The position numbers and the translations under genes are program-made. From Pseudomonas graminis (lineage in GTDB: Bacteria > Pseudomonadota > Gammaproteobacteria > Pseudomonadales > Pseudomonadaceae): a stretch of DNA of 64,000 nt. The DNA lies in the NCBI RefSeq assembly GCF_001705435.1, contig NZ_MDEN01000057.1:1-64000 (forward strand), written 5' to 3'. The notes under the pieces were generated by a model, which did not search any database, was not told where the DNA came from, and saw nothing but the letters and a program-made list of their open reading frames with translations. Position 1 is the first letter of the stretch. Every line of letters begins with the position of its first letter. Shown in pieces: positions 54,046-63,819 of the stretch.

Positions 54046-54963
54046 ATGCCCCTGCCCCTCATTTACCACGAAGACTACAGCCCGGACTTTCCGCCGGACC
54101 ATCGCTTCCCGATGGACAAGTTCAGGCTTCTGCGCGACCACCTTATCGACAGCGGCCTGACTACAGATGCTCAATTGTTTCGCCCGCAGGTCTGCCCAAC
54201 GGACATCCTGGCGCTGGCCCATGACCCCGGCTACATCAGCCGTTATATGGAAGGCGCGCTATCGCGCGAGGATCAACGTCGCCTTGGCCTGCCCTGGACC
54301 GAGGATCTGGCCCGACGTACGGTGCGTGCGGTAGGGGGTTCTTTGCTGACAGCGGAACTGGCGCTGCAACACGGGCTGGCCTGTCACCTCGCCGGCGGCA
54401 CCCATCATGCCCATTACGATTACCCGGCCGGGTTCTGCATCTTTAATGACCTGGCGATCATCAGTCAGTACCTGCTGCACAGCGGACGCGTCGACCGGGT
54501 GCTGATTTTCGACTGCGACGTGCATCAGGGCGACGGCACCGCGCGGATCCTCGAACACACCGATGACGCGATCACCGTGTCGCTGCACTGCGAGAAGAAC
54601 TTCCCCGCGCGCAAGGCCCAAAGTGACTGGGACATTCCGCTGCCAATGGGCATGGGAGATGACGATTACCTGAAGGTGGTCGACGACACGCTGAATTACC
54701 TGCTGCCGCTGTATCGGCCTGATCTGGTGCTGTACGACGCCGGTGTGGATGTGCACAAGGACGATGCGTTGGGTTACCTACAGCTGACGGACGCGGGGGT
54801 TGCCCGCCGTGACGAGGCGGTGATGCGTCATTGTCTGGGCCGCGACATTCCGGTGATGGGCGTGATTGGCGGTGGTTACAGTAAGGACCGCGAAGCGCTC
54901 GCCCGGCGGCACGGCATTCTGCACCACAGTGCGCAGCGGGTGTGGGTGGAGCGCGGGCTTTGA
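54046..54963 (+). CDS. Histone-deacetylase-family protein
   Basis: A 305-aa zinc amidohydrolase. The histidine pair GGTHHAHYDYPAGFC (about 114-128), the zinc Asp/His site DCDVHQGDGT (about 150-159), the second Asp in DAGVDVHKDD (about 230-239) and GGGYS (about 266-270) are all present. Bacterial members deacetylate acetyl-lysine, polyamines or other amides, so the substrate is open. The ATG at 54046 begins MPLPLIYHEDYSPDFP; the longer upstream frame overlaps the GNAT gene on the other strand and is rejected. Confidence 0.9.
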   Translation: MPLPLIYHEDYSPDFPPDHRFPMDKFRLLRDHLIDSGLTTDAQLFRPQVCPTDILALAHDPGYISRYMEGALSREDQRRLGLPWTEDLARRTVRAVGGSLLTAELALQHGLACHLAGGTHHAHYDYPAGFCIFNDLAIISQYLLHSGRVDRVLIFDCDVHQGDGTARILEHTDDAITVSLHCEKNFPARKAQSDWDIPLPMGMGDDDYLKVVDDTLNYLLPLYRPDLVLYDAGVDVHKDDALGYLQLTDAGVARRDEAVMRHCLGRDIPVMGVIGGGYSKDREALARRHGILHHSAQRVWVERGL

Positions 54964-54970
54964 TTGACCA

Positions 54971-55092
54971 CAGAACTTACCCACATCCGCTGTGGAACCG
55001 CCTGTGGATAACCTGAGCGCAAGGCCACGATCCCCTGATAACACTGGGCCTGGAGAATACTGTACGTTTTTTGATCGATTAGTTTTCCACAG
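54971..55092. promoter_or_regulatory. DnaA-box-like cluster upstream of the flavoprotein gene
   Basis: A perfect DnaA box TGTGGATAA lies at 55003-55011. Related words are CCACAG (54968-54973), CCCACA (54980-54985), TGTGGA (54991-54996) and TTCCACAG (about 55086-55093). A similar arrangement is seen at 7165-7380. The function is unknown. Confidence 0.4.
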
Positions 55093-55158
55093 GGTGGCTG
55101 CGTTTCACGAAGCTCGCGTAGAATGCGCGCCCCTCACTCAACCAATGTCCGCTTAGCC

Positions 55159-56397
55159 ATGACGCTACCCGCCACTTCACGCACCCAGACAGTCGCCATC
55201 ATCGGCGGCGGCCCTGCCGGCCTGATGGCCGCTGAAGTGCTGAGCCAGGCGGGGCTCAAGGTGGATCTTTACGACGCCATGCCCTCGGTCGGGCGCAAGT
55301 TCCTGCTGGCCGGCGTGGGCGGCATGAACATCACCCACTCCGAGCCGTCCCCTGCATTCGTCGCCCGCTACGCCGAACGCGCCCAAGTGATCGCGCCCTT
55401 ACTGCGCAGCTTCGGCGCGCAGGCGCTGTGCGAGTGGATTCACGGCTTGGGCATTCAGACATTCGTCGGCAGTTCGGGCCGCGTGTTCCCCACTGACATG
55501 AAAGCCGCGCCACTGCTGCGCGCCTGGCTCAAGCGGCTGCGGGAGTCCGGCGTAGTTATCCACACCCGTCACCGATGGATGGGCTGGAATGCCGACAATA
55601 CGCTGCGGATCGCCGGCCCTGAAGGTGAACTTGCCCTGCGCCCTGCCGCCACGTTGCTGGCATTGGGCGGGGCAAGCTGGTCGCGGCTGGGCTCGGACGG
55701 CGCGTGGGTACCGCTGCTTGAACACCGCGGGGTCAGGATCGCGCCGCTGCAGGCTGCCAATTGCGGGTTTGAGGTCTCGGCCTGGAGCGAACTGCTGCGC
55801 AGCAAGTTCGCCGGCGCGCCGCTGAAAAACATCGCGATGGGCCTGGAGGGGCACACCCTTCGACTGGGCGAATGCGTAATCACCCAGACAGGCGTGGAGG
55901 GCAGCCTCGTTTACGCGCTGTCCGCGCAGATCCGCGAGGCGATCAATCGATCAGGCTCGGCCACGGTCGAGATTGATTTGCTGCCCGGCAAAACCATCGC
56001 CGAGGTGCAGAAGGCCCTGAGCAAACCGCGCGGTTCACGTTCGATGTCCAAGCATCTGCACAGCCAGTTAGGGCTCGACGGCGTGAAGGCGGCGCTGTTG
56101 CGTGAGCTCACCCCCGCGACGACATTCACTGATCCGGCCCTGCTCGCGATGGCGATCAAGACCTTGCCGCTGCCACTGATCAAGCCGCGCCCGCTGAATG
56201 AGGCCATCAGCACGGCGGGCGGGGTGAGGTTCGAAACGCTGAACGAGCAATTGATGATCCCGTCCCTACCCGGCGTGTTCTGCGCCGGCGAGATGCTCGA
56301 CTGGGAGGCGCCCACCGGCGGCTATTTGCTCACCGCCTGTTTCGCCAGCGGCCGCGCGGCAGGGCTGGGAATGGTCGACTGGTTGCGCCGCGAGTAA
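55159..56397 (+). CDS. BaiN/HI0933-family flavoprotein oxidoreductase
   Basis: A 412-aa FAD protein. The Rossmann motif GGGPAGLMAAEVLSQAG (about 15-31) and the family-specific SVGRKFLLAGVGGMNITHSE (about 41-60) are intact, as is the C-terminal GVFCAGEMLDWEAPTGGYLLTACFASGRAAG FAD segment. It corresponds to the TIGR03862 subgroup of the HI0933 family; the reaction in Pseudomonas is not known. A TAGAAT -10-like box lies near 55120. The ATG at 55159 is chosen because it begins just before the beta strand; the in-frame 55123 codon lacks a ribosome site. Confidence 0.87.
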   Translation: MTLPATSRTQTVAIIGGGPAGLMAAEVLSQAGLKVDLYDAMPSVGRKFLLAGVGGMNITHSEPSPAFVARYAERAQVIAPLLRSFGAQALCEWIHGLGIQTFVGSSGRVFPTDMKAAPLLRAWLKRLRESGVVIHTRHRWMGWNADNTLRIAGPEGELALRPAATLLALGGASWSRLGSDGAWVPLLEHRGVRIAPLQAANCGFEVSAWSELLRSKFAGAPLKNIAMGLEGHTLRLGECVITQTGVEGSLVYALSAQIREAINRSGSATVEIDLLPGKTIAEVQKALSKPRGSRSMSKHLHSQLGLDGVKAALLRELTPATTFTDPALLAMAIKTLPLPLIKPRPLNEAISTAGGVRFETLNEQLMIPSLPGVFCAGEMLDWEAPTGGYLLTACFASGRAAGLGMVDWLRRE

Positions 56398-56420
56398 GGC
56401 TCAGCGCAACCCTTACGGAT

Positions 56421-57596
56421 TCACGCCGCGCGATCGACCTGCGGCTTCAAGCCACCACCAAGCCCCTGATTGACCGGCGCCTTGCCCTGCGAAGGCCCGA
56501 CCATCCGTTTGCCCAACGCGACGCCCTTCAGTTCGATGTACGTGTGAGCCAAGGCAGCCAGGCCGATCGCCACGAGGGTGACAGCGACCACCAGCGCGTT
56601 GTTGCCCAGCTCTGACCCGGTGTCCATGAACCGCTGACCATTGATCATAGGCGCCAGGTCGCGGCCCGTGAGCTTCTGCGCCACGATGAACACCGTCGAC
56701 AGGCAAAACAGCAGCGCAGCGTGGGTCATGTAGATGGAGTACGACAATTTGCCCAGCAGCCTGAACACCGCGGTTTTCAGGAACGTCGATACCAGCCCGG
56801 CCTCGAACGCAAACACCAGCACCAGCACGCAGAACGTCAGACTGGCGATGGGCGAGCGGTCGCTGTAGTCGTTCATCACCATCCAGTACGTGGTGCCTGT
56901 CAGCGCCACTTCGAACACCGTCATCGGCCAGCGCACCGGCACGAATCGGTCGCGAACCAGCAAGTAGGCCAAGTACGTGATGTTGCCGGCGAAGAAGCAG
57001 GACAGACCCAGCATCGCACGCCAGACCAGCGGCTCGTTTTCGGTGAAGATCATCGTGAACGCGACGACGGCCACGCAGGCAAACATCGCGAAACGGCTTC
57101 TCAGCGAAAGCAGGCACAGGGCGCCAAAGAGCATGTAGATGTAGAACTCGATGCTGATGCTCCATGACGGGTAGTTGAACGACATGGTCTCAGTGAGCGG
57201 CGTCCAGGCTTGCACCAGCAGCAGATTGGGCAGGATCTCTGTCGGGTCGAACAGCCCGGTGAACGGCACGTTGTTGAGGGTGAAGCCTTTCTTCCAGGCC
57301 GCCCAACGCACGCCTTCGAAGCCAATAAACACCAACAGCATCACCACGTGCAGCGGGTACAGGCGGAACAGGCGCGAGATGACGAAACGCTTGAAACCGA
57401 ACTGCGGCTTCAGCCCATACGAGTGGGCCAGAACAAAACCGCTGAGCACGAAGAAGAAGTTAAGCAGGATGTCAGCTCTGCGGAAAAACGGCAGCTCGAT
57501 GAAAGCGCCCACGACATGCAGGTGGTAGAACACCACCAGCAAGGCGAACACGCCCCTGAAGCTGTCGAGCGTCGTAAATCGCTGAACTGATCCCAT
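56421..57596 (-). CDS. Acyltransferase 3 family membrane protein
   Basis: A 391-aa integral membrane protein with about 10 helices. The family start LDSFRGVFALLVVFYHLHVVG (about 10-30) has the conserved Arg and the His of the YHLH motif, followed by LLNFFFVLSGFVLAHSYG (about 44-61) and PSWSISIEFYIYMLFG (about 143-158). Members move acetyl or other acyl groups onto O-antigen, peptidoglycan or exopolysaccharide. No polysaccharide genes are near, so the acceptor is unknown. Confidence 0.9.
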   Translation of the reverse strand: MGSVQRFTTLDSFRGVFALLVVFYHLHVVGAFIELPFFRRADILLNFFFVLSGFVLAHSYGLKPQFGFKRFVISRLFRLYPLHVVMLLVFIGFEGVRWAAWKKGFTLNNVPFTGLFDPTEILPNLLLVQAWTPLTETMSFNYPSWSISIEFYIYMLFGALCLLSLRSRFAMFACVAVVAFTMIFTENEPLVWRAMLGLSCFFAGNITYLAYLLVRDRFVPVRWPMTVFEVALTGTTYWMVMNDYSDRSPIASLTFCVLVLVFAFEAGLVSTFLKTAVFRLLGKLSYSIYMTHAALLFCLSTVFIVAQKLTGRDLAPMINGQRFMDTGSELGNNALVVAVTLVAIGLAALAHTYIELKGVALGKRMVGPSQGKAPVNQGLGGGLKPQVDRAA

Positions 57597-57971
57597 GGCC
57601 CACCGCCCCGTCCTGAGTGAGAAAACGCCTTTGGCGGCCGCGAATTCTCGCGGCCTTTACACGGTAGGGGGCTGGCCGGCTTATCAACAGTTGAAATATT
57701 TCATGTCCGGTACATCCGACGGCGCAAAGATTGACGCCAGCGTTTGTCAGTCGTGACCAATGAGTCACTTTGAGGATTTCTGGTCGCAGCAGCAACGACA
57801 CCCGTCAATACTTTGCTGCCAGCCTCGCCGTCGACTGTCGGACAATTCCTACATCGGTTTCAGATTCTCGCGAACCTGCCGATGCACTCGTACACATGAA
57901 TGTTTTGCTGGCTCCATAACAAAAAACCTCCAGCTGACGATTTCAAATATTACGGATTCTGGAGAAATGGA
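57597..57971. other. 375-bp divergent intergenic region
   Basis: It lies between the acyltransferase and chemoreceptor genes. I looked for a FliA (sigma-28) promoter before the chemoreceptor and saw none. No gene or repeat was found. Confidence 0.4.
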
Positions 57972-59894
57972 ATGAACAACTGGATGGCCAATATCAGCGT
58001 CAACAAGAAGCTAGCCCTCGGCTTCGGCGTCGTGCTTGTACTGACTGCCCTGCTGGCCCTGGTGGGCTGGAACAGCTTGGGCCAGATGAGCTTGCGCAGC
58101 CAATGGGTGGGTGATATCACCAAGCTCAGCCAGAAGCTCACAGACCTGCGGGTGACGCGCCTGCAATATATGCTCAGCAACGGCGACGAAGTGGCCGCGC
58201 GAAGCGTTCAGACCGCGCTCGACGCATTCAAGGCGCAGCAGCAATTTCTGCAAAAAACGTTCACTAACCCACAGAATGTGCCGCTCATCAAAACGATGGG
58301 CGAGCAACTCAGCGCTTATGAGACCTCGTTGAAAAAAATGCGCGAGGCCTACCAGGCGAGCGCCGGGGTGCGCGATAGCATGGGCGTCGACGCGGTAAAA
58401 GCAGCGGAGCTGATTGCCGCGATCAACGATGATGTGATGAAGCTCGACCCTACGGATGAACGTCGTTCCGAGCAGTACCAGGCCGTCATTAAAGCCCGCG
58501 AAGACGTGATGCTGGTGCGCTACGAAGTGCGCGGCTACACCGCCGGCGTCTCGGCCAAAACTGAGGAAGCGGCCATGCGCCAACTGACCGTCGCCCTTGA
58601 CGGCCTCGCCCCACTCAACGCCATGTTTGGCGGTACTCAGGCCGAGCGCCTGAAGCAGCTGGAAGCGGCGCTGATCGGCTATCGCAACTCGGTTCAGGGA
58701 TTCAAGCTCGCCACTGGCAATATCAATGCTGCGCGCACAGAGATGACCGAGGAACAGGGTGTCATCGTCAAGCTGGCACAACAGCTCACTGATCTGCAGA
58801 ACACCTTGGGCCAGGCTGACATTCAGCAAGCCCGTATGCTGCAGTTGGCCGGCACGCTTCTGGCGCTGATCCTTGGCACCTTGGCGGCGATCATCATTAC
58901 CCGTCAGATCACCCGTCCGCTTCAGCAGACCCTGGCTGTCGTTGACCGCATTGCCTCCGGCGACTTGTCCCACAACATGGTCGTGACCCGTAAAGATGAG
59001 CTGGGCGTTCTGCAAATGGGCATCCAGCGCATGGGCGCCACGCTGCGCGAATTGATCGGCGGCATCCGTGACAGCGTCACGCAAATTGCCAGCGCTGCTG
59101 AAGAGCTGTCGGCGGTGACCGAACAGACCAGCGCCGGGGTCAACAGCCAGAAAGTCGAAACCGACCAGGTCGCCACCGCGATGCACGAAATGTCAGCCAC
59201 TGTTCACGAGGTCGCGCGCAACGCCGAGCAGGCATCGGTTGCCGCCTCCGCCGCTGACAAGCAGGCACGGGAAGGCGACAAAGTGGTGGGCGAAGCGATC
59301 ATACAGATCGAGAAACTGGCCAGTGAAGTGGTCCGTTCCACTGACGCGATGTCCGTGCTGGAACAGGAAAGCGACAAGATCGGCAAAGTCATGGACGTGA
59401 TCAAAGCCGTTGCGGAGCAGACCAATCTGCTGGCCCTTAACGCGGCAATCGAGGCGGCCCGTGCCGGTGAAGCCGGTCGCGGTTTTGCCGTGGTCGCCGA
59501 TGAGGTCCGTGGCCTGGCGCAACGCACTCAGCAATCCACCGAAGAGATCGAAGGCCTGGTCGCCGCACTGCAAAACGGCACACGCCAGGTGTCGGAGATC
59601 ATGCTCAGCAGCCGCAACCTGACTGACAGCTCGGTTACCCTGACCCGCAAGGCCGGGACGTCGCTGGAAAGCATTACCCAGACGGTGTCGAACATTCAGG
59701 CCATGAACCAGCAGATCGCGGCAGCTGCCGAGCAGCAAAGCTCGGTGGCCGAAGAGATCAGCCGCAGTATCGTCAACGTGCGCGACGTGTCTGAACAGAC
59801 GGCTGCCGCCAGCGAAGAAACCGCCGCTTCAAGCGTCGAACTCGCACGACTGGGCAATCAGCTGCAAATGCTGGTCAGTCACTTCAAGGTGTAA
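57972..59894 (+). CDS. Methyl-accepting chemotaxis protein
   Basis: A 640-aa chemoreceptor. TM1 is at about 12-32. A large, mostly helical periplasmic sensor (about 33-290) has the size of the HBM (helical bimodular) type that senses organic acids in McpS. TM2 is at about 291-313, a HAMP domain follows, then the signalling hairpin with the invariant tip [19 protein letters not shown] and [12 protein letters not shown]. It ends LVSHFKV without a CheR-binding pentapeptide. GGAG lies upstream of the ATG at 57972. The ligand is unknown. As a CheR substrate it could be influenced indirectly by MapZ. Confidence 0.93.
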   Translation: MNNWMANISVNKKLALGFGVVLVLTALLALVGWNSLGQMSLRSQWVGDITKLSQKLTDLRVTRLQYMLSNGDEVAARSVQTALDAFKAQQQFLQKTFTNPQNVPLIKTMGEQLSAYETSLKKMREAYQASAGVRDSMGVDAVKAAELIAAINDDVMKLDPTDERRSEQYQAVIKAREDVMLVRYEVRGYTAGVSAKTEEAAMRQLTVALDGLAPLNAMFGGTQAERLKQLEAALIGYRNSVQGFKLATGNINAARTEMTEEQGVIVKLAQQLTDLQNTLGQADIQQARMLQLAGTLLALILGTLAAIIITRQITRPLQQTLAVVDRIASGDLSHNMVVTRKDELGVLQMGIQRMGATLRELIGGIRDSVTQIASAAEELSAVTEQTSAGVNSQKVETDQVATAMHEMSATVHEVARNAEQASVAASAADKQAREGDKVVGEAIIQIEKLASEVVRSTDAMSVLEQESDKIGKVMDVIKAVAEQTNLLALNAAIEAARAGEAGRGFAVVADEVRGLAQRTQQSTEEIEGLVAALQNGTRQVSEIMLSSRNLTDSSVTLTRKAGTSLESITQTVSNIQAMNQQIAAAAEQQSSVAEEISRSIVNVRDVSEQTAAASEETAASSVELARLGNQLQMLVSHFKV

Positions 59895-60067
59895 ACCGGC
59901 TTTATCTGCGTCGGACGAAAAGCCGCCCGGCGCAGGCGGTGCAAGGGGTTGAAGACGAACAGCGCGGGTGCGTTGGCAAGAAAGGGATTTACTGATCCTA
60001 CAATTGCCACATACTGCCCGCGCTGTTTTATTTCGTCATATTCATCTTCAACGCCGGGTTTATCTCC

Positions 60068-60859
60068 ATGAAAAGAATGTTGCCTTATCTCCTCAGTGCT
60101 GCCCTCTCCCTCGTTCCAGTCGCCTTCTCCCATGCCGCCACGGCACCTGCACCTGTCCAGCTGATCGTGCTGAGTTCCGGCGGAATCATGGGCGCGTTCA
60201 AAGCAGTAGCCCCCGATTACGAACAGCGCGCCGGTGTGAAGCTGCAGGGCGAAGTCGCGCCGTCAATGGGCGCGACGCCCCAGGCCATTCCCAACCGACT
60301 GGCCCGCCATGAGCCGGCCGACGTGGTGTTGATGGTCGGTGCAGCGCTGGACAAGTTGATCAAGGACGGCAAGGTCGATCCGAAAACCCGCGTCGATCTG
60401 GGCAAATCCTACATCGCCATGGCCGTGCGTCATGGTGCGCCGCACCCTGACATCAGCACCATGGAAGCCTTCAAGCAGACCCTGCTGGACACTAAAAGCA
60501 TTGCGTACTCGGACAGTGCCAGCGGCGTGTACCTGTCCCGTGTGCTGTTCAGTCAGATGCACATCGCCGACCGGATCCAGAGCAAAAGCCGCATGATCCC
60601 CGCCGAGCCCGTCGGCGAAGTCGTGGCACGGGGAGACGCCGAGATTGGCTTTCAACAGCTGAGCGAGCTCAAGCCGGTGGACGGTATCGACATCATCGGC
60701 CTGATCCCCGACCAGGCGCAGCAGATGACCCTCTACTCCGCAGGCGTCGTCACTCAGAGCAAACACCCTGAACAGGCGAAACAGTTTCTGGAATTCCTGA
60801 GTTCATCGGCAGCGGCCCCGGCCATCAAAGCCAGTGGCCTGGACCCGATCGCGAAGTAG
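60068..60859 (+). CDS. ModA-like periplasmic substrate-binding protein (orphan)
   Basis: A 263-aa exported binding protein of the SBP_bac_11 (ModA) group. It has a signal peptide (about 1-24, cleavage near SHA-A) and landmarks VLSSGGIMGAFKAVAPDYE (about 35-53), PADVVLMV (about 81-88) and SDSASGVYLS (about 142-151). No modB or modC genes are near, so it may not carry molybdate for the canonical transporter. Many Pseudomonas genomes have such orphans. The ligand is unknown. Confidence 0.82.
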   Translation: MKRMLPYLLSAALSLVPVAFSHAATAPAPVQLIVLSSGGIMGAFKAVAPDYEQRAGVKLQGEVAPSMGATPQAIPNRLARHEPADVVLMVGAALDKLIKDGKVDPKTRVDLGKSYIAMAVRHGAPHPDISTMEAFKQTLLDTKSIAYSDSASGVYLSRVLFSQMHIADRIQSKSRMIPAEPVGEVVARGDAEIGFQQLSELKPVDGIDIIGLIPDQAQQMTLYSAGVVTQSKHPEQAKQFLEFLSSSAAAPAIKASGLDPIAK

Positions 60860-60875
60860 CTGGATGCCCGGCGGC

Positions 60876-61343
60876 TTATTTGAGCGCCAGCTCGATCAAC
60901 TCGCCGCGCACCTCATCGCCGTCGATGTGCAGCAGACCCACCGTGATCGGCAACTTGAAGCGACGCGGCCCGGCGCTGCCCGGGTTGATGAACAGCACGC
61001 CATCGCGCATCTGCTGCAAGGGTCGGTGTGAGTGCCCGGTGACCACCACGCGTATCCCATCCGGCAGCGATTTCGGTACGTCGGCCAGTATGTGCGTGGT
61101 GTAAATCCCTACGTCGCCAATCCGCAAAACCGCCTCATAGGGCACGTCGCAAGCCCAGGCGTCATCGGTGTCGTTGTTGCCTCGCACCACCGTCAGCGGC
61201 GCGATGGCCTTCAACGCGTCGAGGATTTCCGGCTTGCCGATGTCGCCGCCGTGGATCAGGTAATCGCAGCCCTGCAACGCCTCCAGTGCCTGAGGGCGCA
61301 GCAGACCGTGGGTGTCCGAGATCAAGCCGATTTTGACGCTCAT
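60876..61343 (-). CDS. YfcE-like metallophosphoesterase
   Basis: A 155-aa phosphodiesterase with all metal-site motifs: ISDTHG (about 8-13), HGGDIG (about 31-36), GNND (about 54-57) and VTGHSHRP (about 100-107). It likely hydrolyses small phosphodiesters with Mn2+; the cellular substrate is not known. It starts 3 bp after the MFS gene stop on the same strand, so the two may be cotranscribed. Confidence 0.9.
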   Translation of the reverse strand: MSVKIGLISDTHGLLRPQALEALQGCDYLIHGGDIGKPEILDALKAIAPLTVVRGNNDTDDAWACDVPYEAVLRIGDVGIYTTHILADVPKSLPDGIRVVVTGHSHRPLQQMRDGVLFINPGSAGPRRFKLPITVGLLHIDGDEVRGELIELALK

Positions 61344-61346
61344 TGC

Positions 61347-62552
61347 TCAGCTCCCGGACGCCGACAGAGCGGCCTGTCTGGACTGCACGCGTTTCATGCT
61401 GATCATCGCCAGCAAGGCAACCACCGCCACCAACGAGGCGAAGAATTCGCCCACATGCTCCAGCCCGAACACTCGCACGCTGAAACCCACCGCCACCACC
61501 GGCACCGAAATCGACACGTAAAGCACCACGAAGAAGGCGGACGTCACGGCAGCCTTCTGATCAGGCGGGCTGCTGGCGGTGACCGCGCCCATCCCGGCGC
61601 GCAGGATCATGCCCTGGCCGATACCCGCCACCAGACCCGCCGCGATCAACAGCCCCAACTGCGACGTGGCAATGCTCAGTCCCAGACAGATCATGCCGAC
61701 AATCAGCCCGACGCAACCGAGGGTCATATGCCGGTCCTTCGGCAGCACCTGCAGCAGCGCCTGGCCGATGATCGACGCGACGAAGAACAAGCCGATGACC
61801 GCGCCGATCAACAGCCCGCCTTGCTCGTGCATGACGTGAATCATCACCGACGGCACCATGCTGGTGAACAGGCCTGCCACGCTGAAACCCGCCAGCCCGG
61901 CGATGGACGCGGAGATAAACACGCTGCGCACGGACGCCGGCACGGAAGGCTTTTGAATGCCCAGTTTCAGCACCGCCGGACGCTGCACGGTTTCGCGAAT
62001 CAGTGCGATACCGACCGTCGCCAGCAGGAGCATGCCCAAGTGCACGTAGAACACCAGGTGCAGCGCGTCCGGCAGAAACTGGGATGTGTAGCCGGCGAGC
62101 AGAGGCCCGATGCCGAGGCCGAACATGTTGGCGGCCGTGGCCACCAACGTGGCGTTCTTCCAAGTCTTGGGGGCCAGCTCGATGACGGCCACGGTGGCCG
62201 TGCCGGTCATGATGCCCGCGCTGAAGCCTGAGAAGAGCCGTCCTGTCAGCAGGCCGCCAATCGAATCGCTGAACAGAAAGATGACCGCACTGATCGCCCC
62301 CATTGCCAGCCCTGCCAGCAGCAACGGCTTGCGCCCCAGTTGATCGGACCAGCTGCCCACCGCCAGCAGCGCTGCGATAACGCCCGCCGCGTAGATCGAG
62401 AAAATGATTGTCAGCCAGCTGGCGTCGAAGCCGAGCCGCTGTTGATAGAGGGCATACAGCGGCGTCGGCAGCGTGGTGCCGACCATGGCAATGAGCAACG
62501 CGCAGGCGGCGAAGATGAAGTCGCGCGTGGAGGTAGAAGCAGGCAAAGACAT
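61347..62552 (-). CDS. MFS transporter
   Basis: A 401-aa major facilitator with 12 predicted helices. The motif-A loop is present as GSWSDQLGRKPLLLAG (about 67-82), and motif-C-like glycines follow in GLGIGPLLAGYTSQFLPD. The ATG at 62552 (GGAGC upstream) is preferred to a start nine codons earlier. Probably a drug or metabolite exporter; substrate unknown. It runs into the phosphodiesterase gene. Confidence 0.85.
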   Translation of the reverse strand: MSLPASTSTRDFIFAACALLIAMVGTTLPTPLYALYQQRLGFDASWLTIIFSIYAAGVIAALLAVGSWSDQLGRKPLLLAGLAMGAISAVIFLFSDSIGGLLTGRLFSGFSAGIMTGTATVAVIELAPKTWKNATLVATAANMFGLGIGPLLAGYTSQFLPDALHLVFYVHLGMLLLATVGIALIRETVQRPAVLKLGIQKPSVPASVRSVFISASIAGLAGFSVAGLFTSMVPSVMIHVMHEQGGLLIGAVIGLFFVASIIGQALLQVLPKDRHMTLGCVGLIVGMICLGLSIATSQLGLLIAAGLVAGIGQGMILRAGMGAVTASSPPDQKAAVTSAFFVVLYVSISVPVVAVGFSVRVFGLEHVGEFFASLVAVVALLAMISMKRVQSRQAALSASGS

Positions 62553-62925
62553 GAGCGCTCCGGGCACCGGTATAAACAAGACACGCAGTGTCGCTGATAC
62601 CGGCTAGGCAAGGTAGCCTGCAAGCGTTATCGGGGCTCATGCTCAGGGCAGTTTTGAGGTATGCGTGAAAATATTCATCATCAGGTTAAACACTTTGACT
62701 TTGCGTGCGTCTCGCCCATTCGCGCGGATCAACGCCCTAACGCAACAATATTGAGAGAACAATCAGGCCAACAGGGCAGATTTTAAAAACCGCAATACCG
62801 GATACCGCAAAAGACTGTTACTGAATGGAAGAATAACTAAAAGAGAGCACTAAGCGGCCGTTTGGCTAACCTGGAAAAGTTCTTTAGAGTCCCGGCCTTA
62901 ATACCCGCTCAACAGTGAAAAACGT
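62553..62925. other. 373-bp divergent intergenic region
   Basis: No gene is visible. It is AT-richer than the surroundings and must contain the promoters of the MFS and membrane-protein genes. A small hairpin (GGCTA-GGCAAGG-TAGCC) is near 62603-62619. Nothing else is recognised. Confidence 0.35.
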
Positions 62926-63630
62926 GTGAATAACGATCTACAACTTGTTAAGTCAGCACTGATGCGTTTCGCCGTCATGCTGACGCTGACGCTCTTCAGT
63001 ATCGGCATGGTGTTCATCGACATCTTTGTCGCCAAGACCGACATTCTCGAAACCTCGTTCACCGAGGTCAGTCAGGAAGTCATGCTGGCGCTCATCGCCG
63101 GTGTGTTCTGGCTTTCGGCGCGCCAGCCAGGGCAACGTGGCGTTGGCATCCTGATTGGCGGCTTCTTCGCCTGCATGCTGATCCGTGAGCTGGACGGGCT
63201 GTTTGACCCGATCAGTCACAGTTTCTGGCTGTGGCCTGCACTGCTGACGGCTGGCACCTGTGTCTATAAGGCATTGGGTTACAGGAACGCGTGGCGCGAC
63301 GTGGTCTCGGGGTTGGCTCGTTTTTCAGTGCGCCCGGCCTTCGGTTTCGTCATGGCGGGCCTGTTGGTGCTGATCTTCTCGCGACTCTTCGGCATGGGCT
63401 CGCTGTGGCACGGCATCCTTCAGGGCGGCTACGCGCGACTGGCGAAAACCACTGTCGAAGAAGGCGTCGAATTGCTGGCCTACAGCATCTGCCTGAGCGG
63501 CGCGCTGGATTACATCCTTGAACTGCGCCGCGAGCTTTCGCGCTTTGACGAGTTCACCGAATTGCAGATTTCCATGCCCGTCAAAGCCAGACCTCGTGCC
63601 GTCGCCGAGGCCATGGAAACCAGCATCTAA
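62926..63630 (+). CDS. Integral membrane protein of unknown function
   Basis: A 234-aa protein with five or six hydrophobic segments (about 12-33, 48-64, 71-86, 97-115, 132-150 and 175-195) and a charged C-terminus (LELRRELSRFDEF). It begins with GTG (62926). I do not recognise a family. The N-terminal helices and the Glu-rich segment TTVEEGVELLAYS could form a small transporter or sensor-like membrane module, but there is no motif to decide. Confidence 0.7.
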   Translation: MNNDLQLVKSALMRFAVMLTLTLFSIGMVFIDIFVAKTDILETSFTEVSQEVMLALIAGVFWLSARQPGQRGVGILIGGFFACMLIRELDGLFDPISHSFWLWPALLTAGTCVYKALGYRNAWRDVVSGLARFSVRPAFGFVMAGLLVLIFSRLFGMGSLWHGILQGGYARLAKTTVEEGVELLAYSICLSGALDYILELRRELSRFDEFTELQISMPVKARPRAVAEAMETSI

Positions 63631-63645
63631 ACCCGGCGCCTGCGT

Positions 63646-63677
63646 GTTGGCCGAGCGTCATCGGACGCTCGGCCAAC
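63646..63677. terminator. Hairpin after the membrane protein gene
   Basis: A perfect 14-bp inverted repeat (GTTGGCCGAGCGTC / GACGCTCGGCCAAC) encloses an ATCG loop, 15 nt after the stop codon. There is no long T run, so termination would be weak or factor-assisted. Confidence 0.5.
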
Positions 63678-63819
63678 GCCCGAAAATAAAGCCATCGGTT
63701 TGCCTGTCAGGCCCGACATCGGCATCCCTTTGGCGCCCTCCATCGTGCTAGCCTTGGCACTCTTTGGAGGGATGCGACTGCCCCGCAGGTTGTCCCGGAT
63801 TTCAGGCAGCCAATCGCCC

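Noticed and set aside
62685..62725. Sigma-32-like promoter (TTGACTTT ... CCCAT)
   Set aside because: Only a loose match with wrong spacing and no heat-shock gene downstream.
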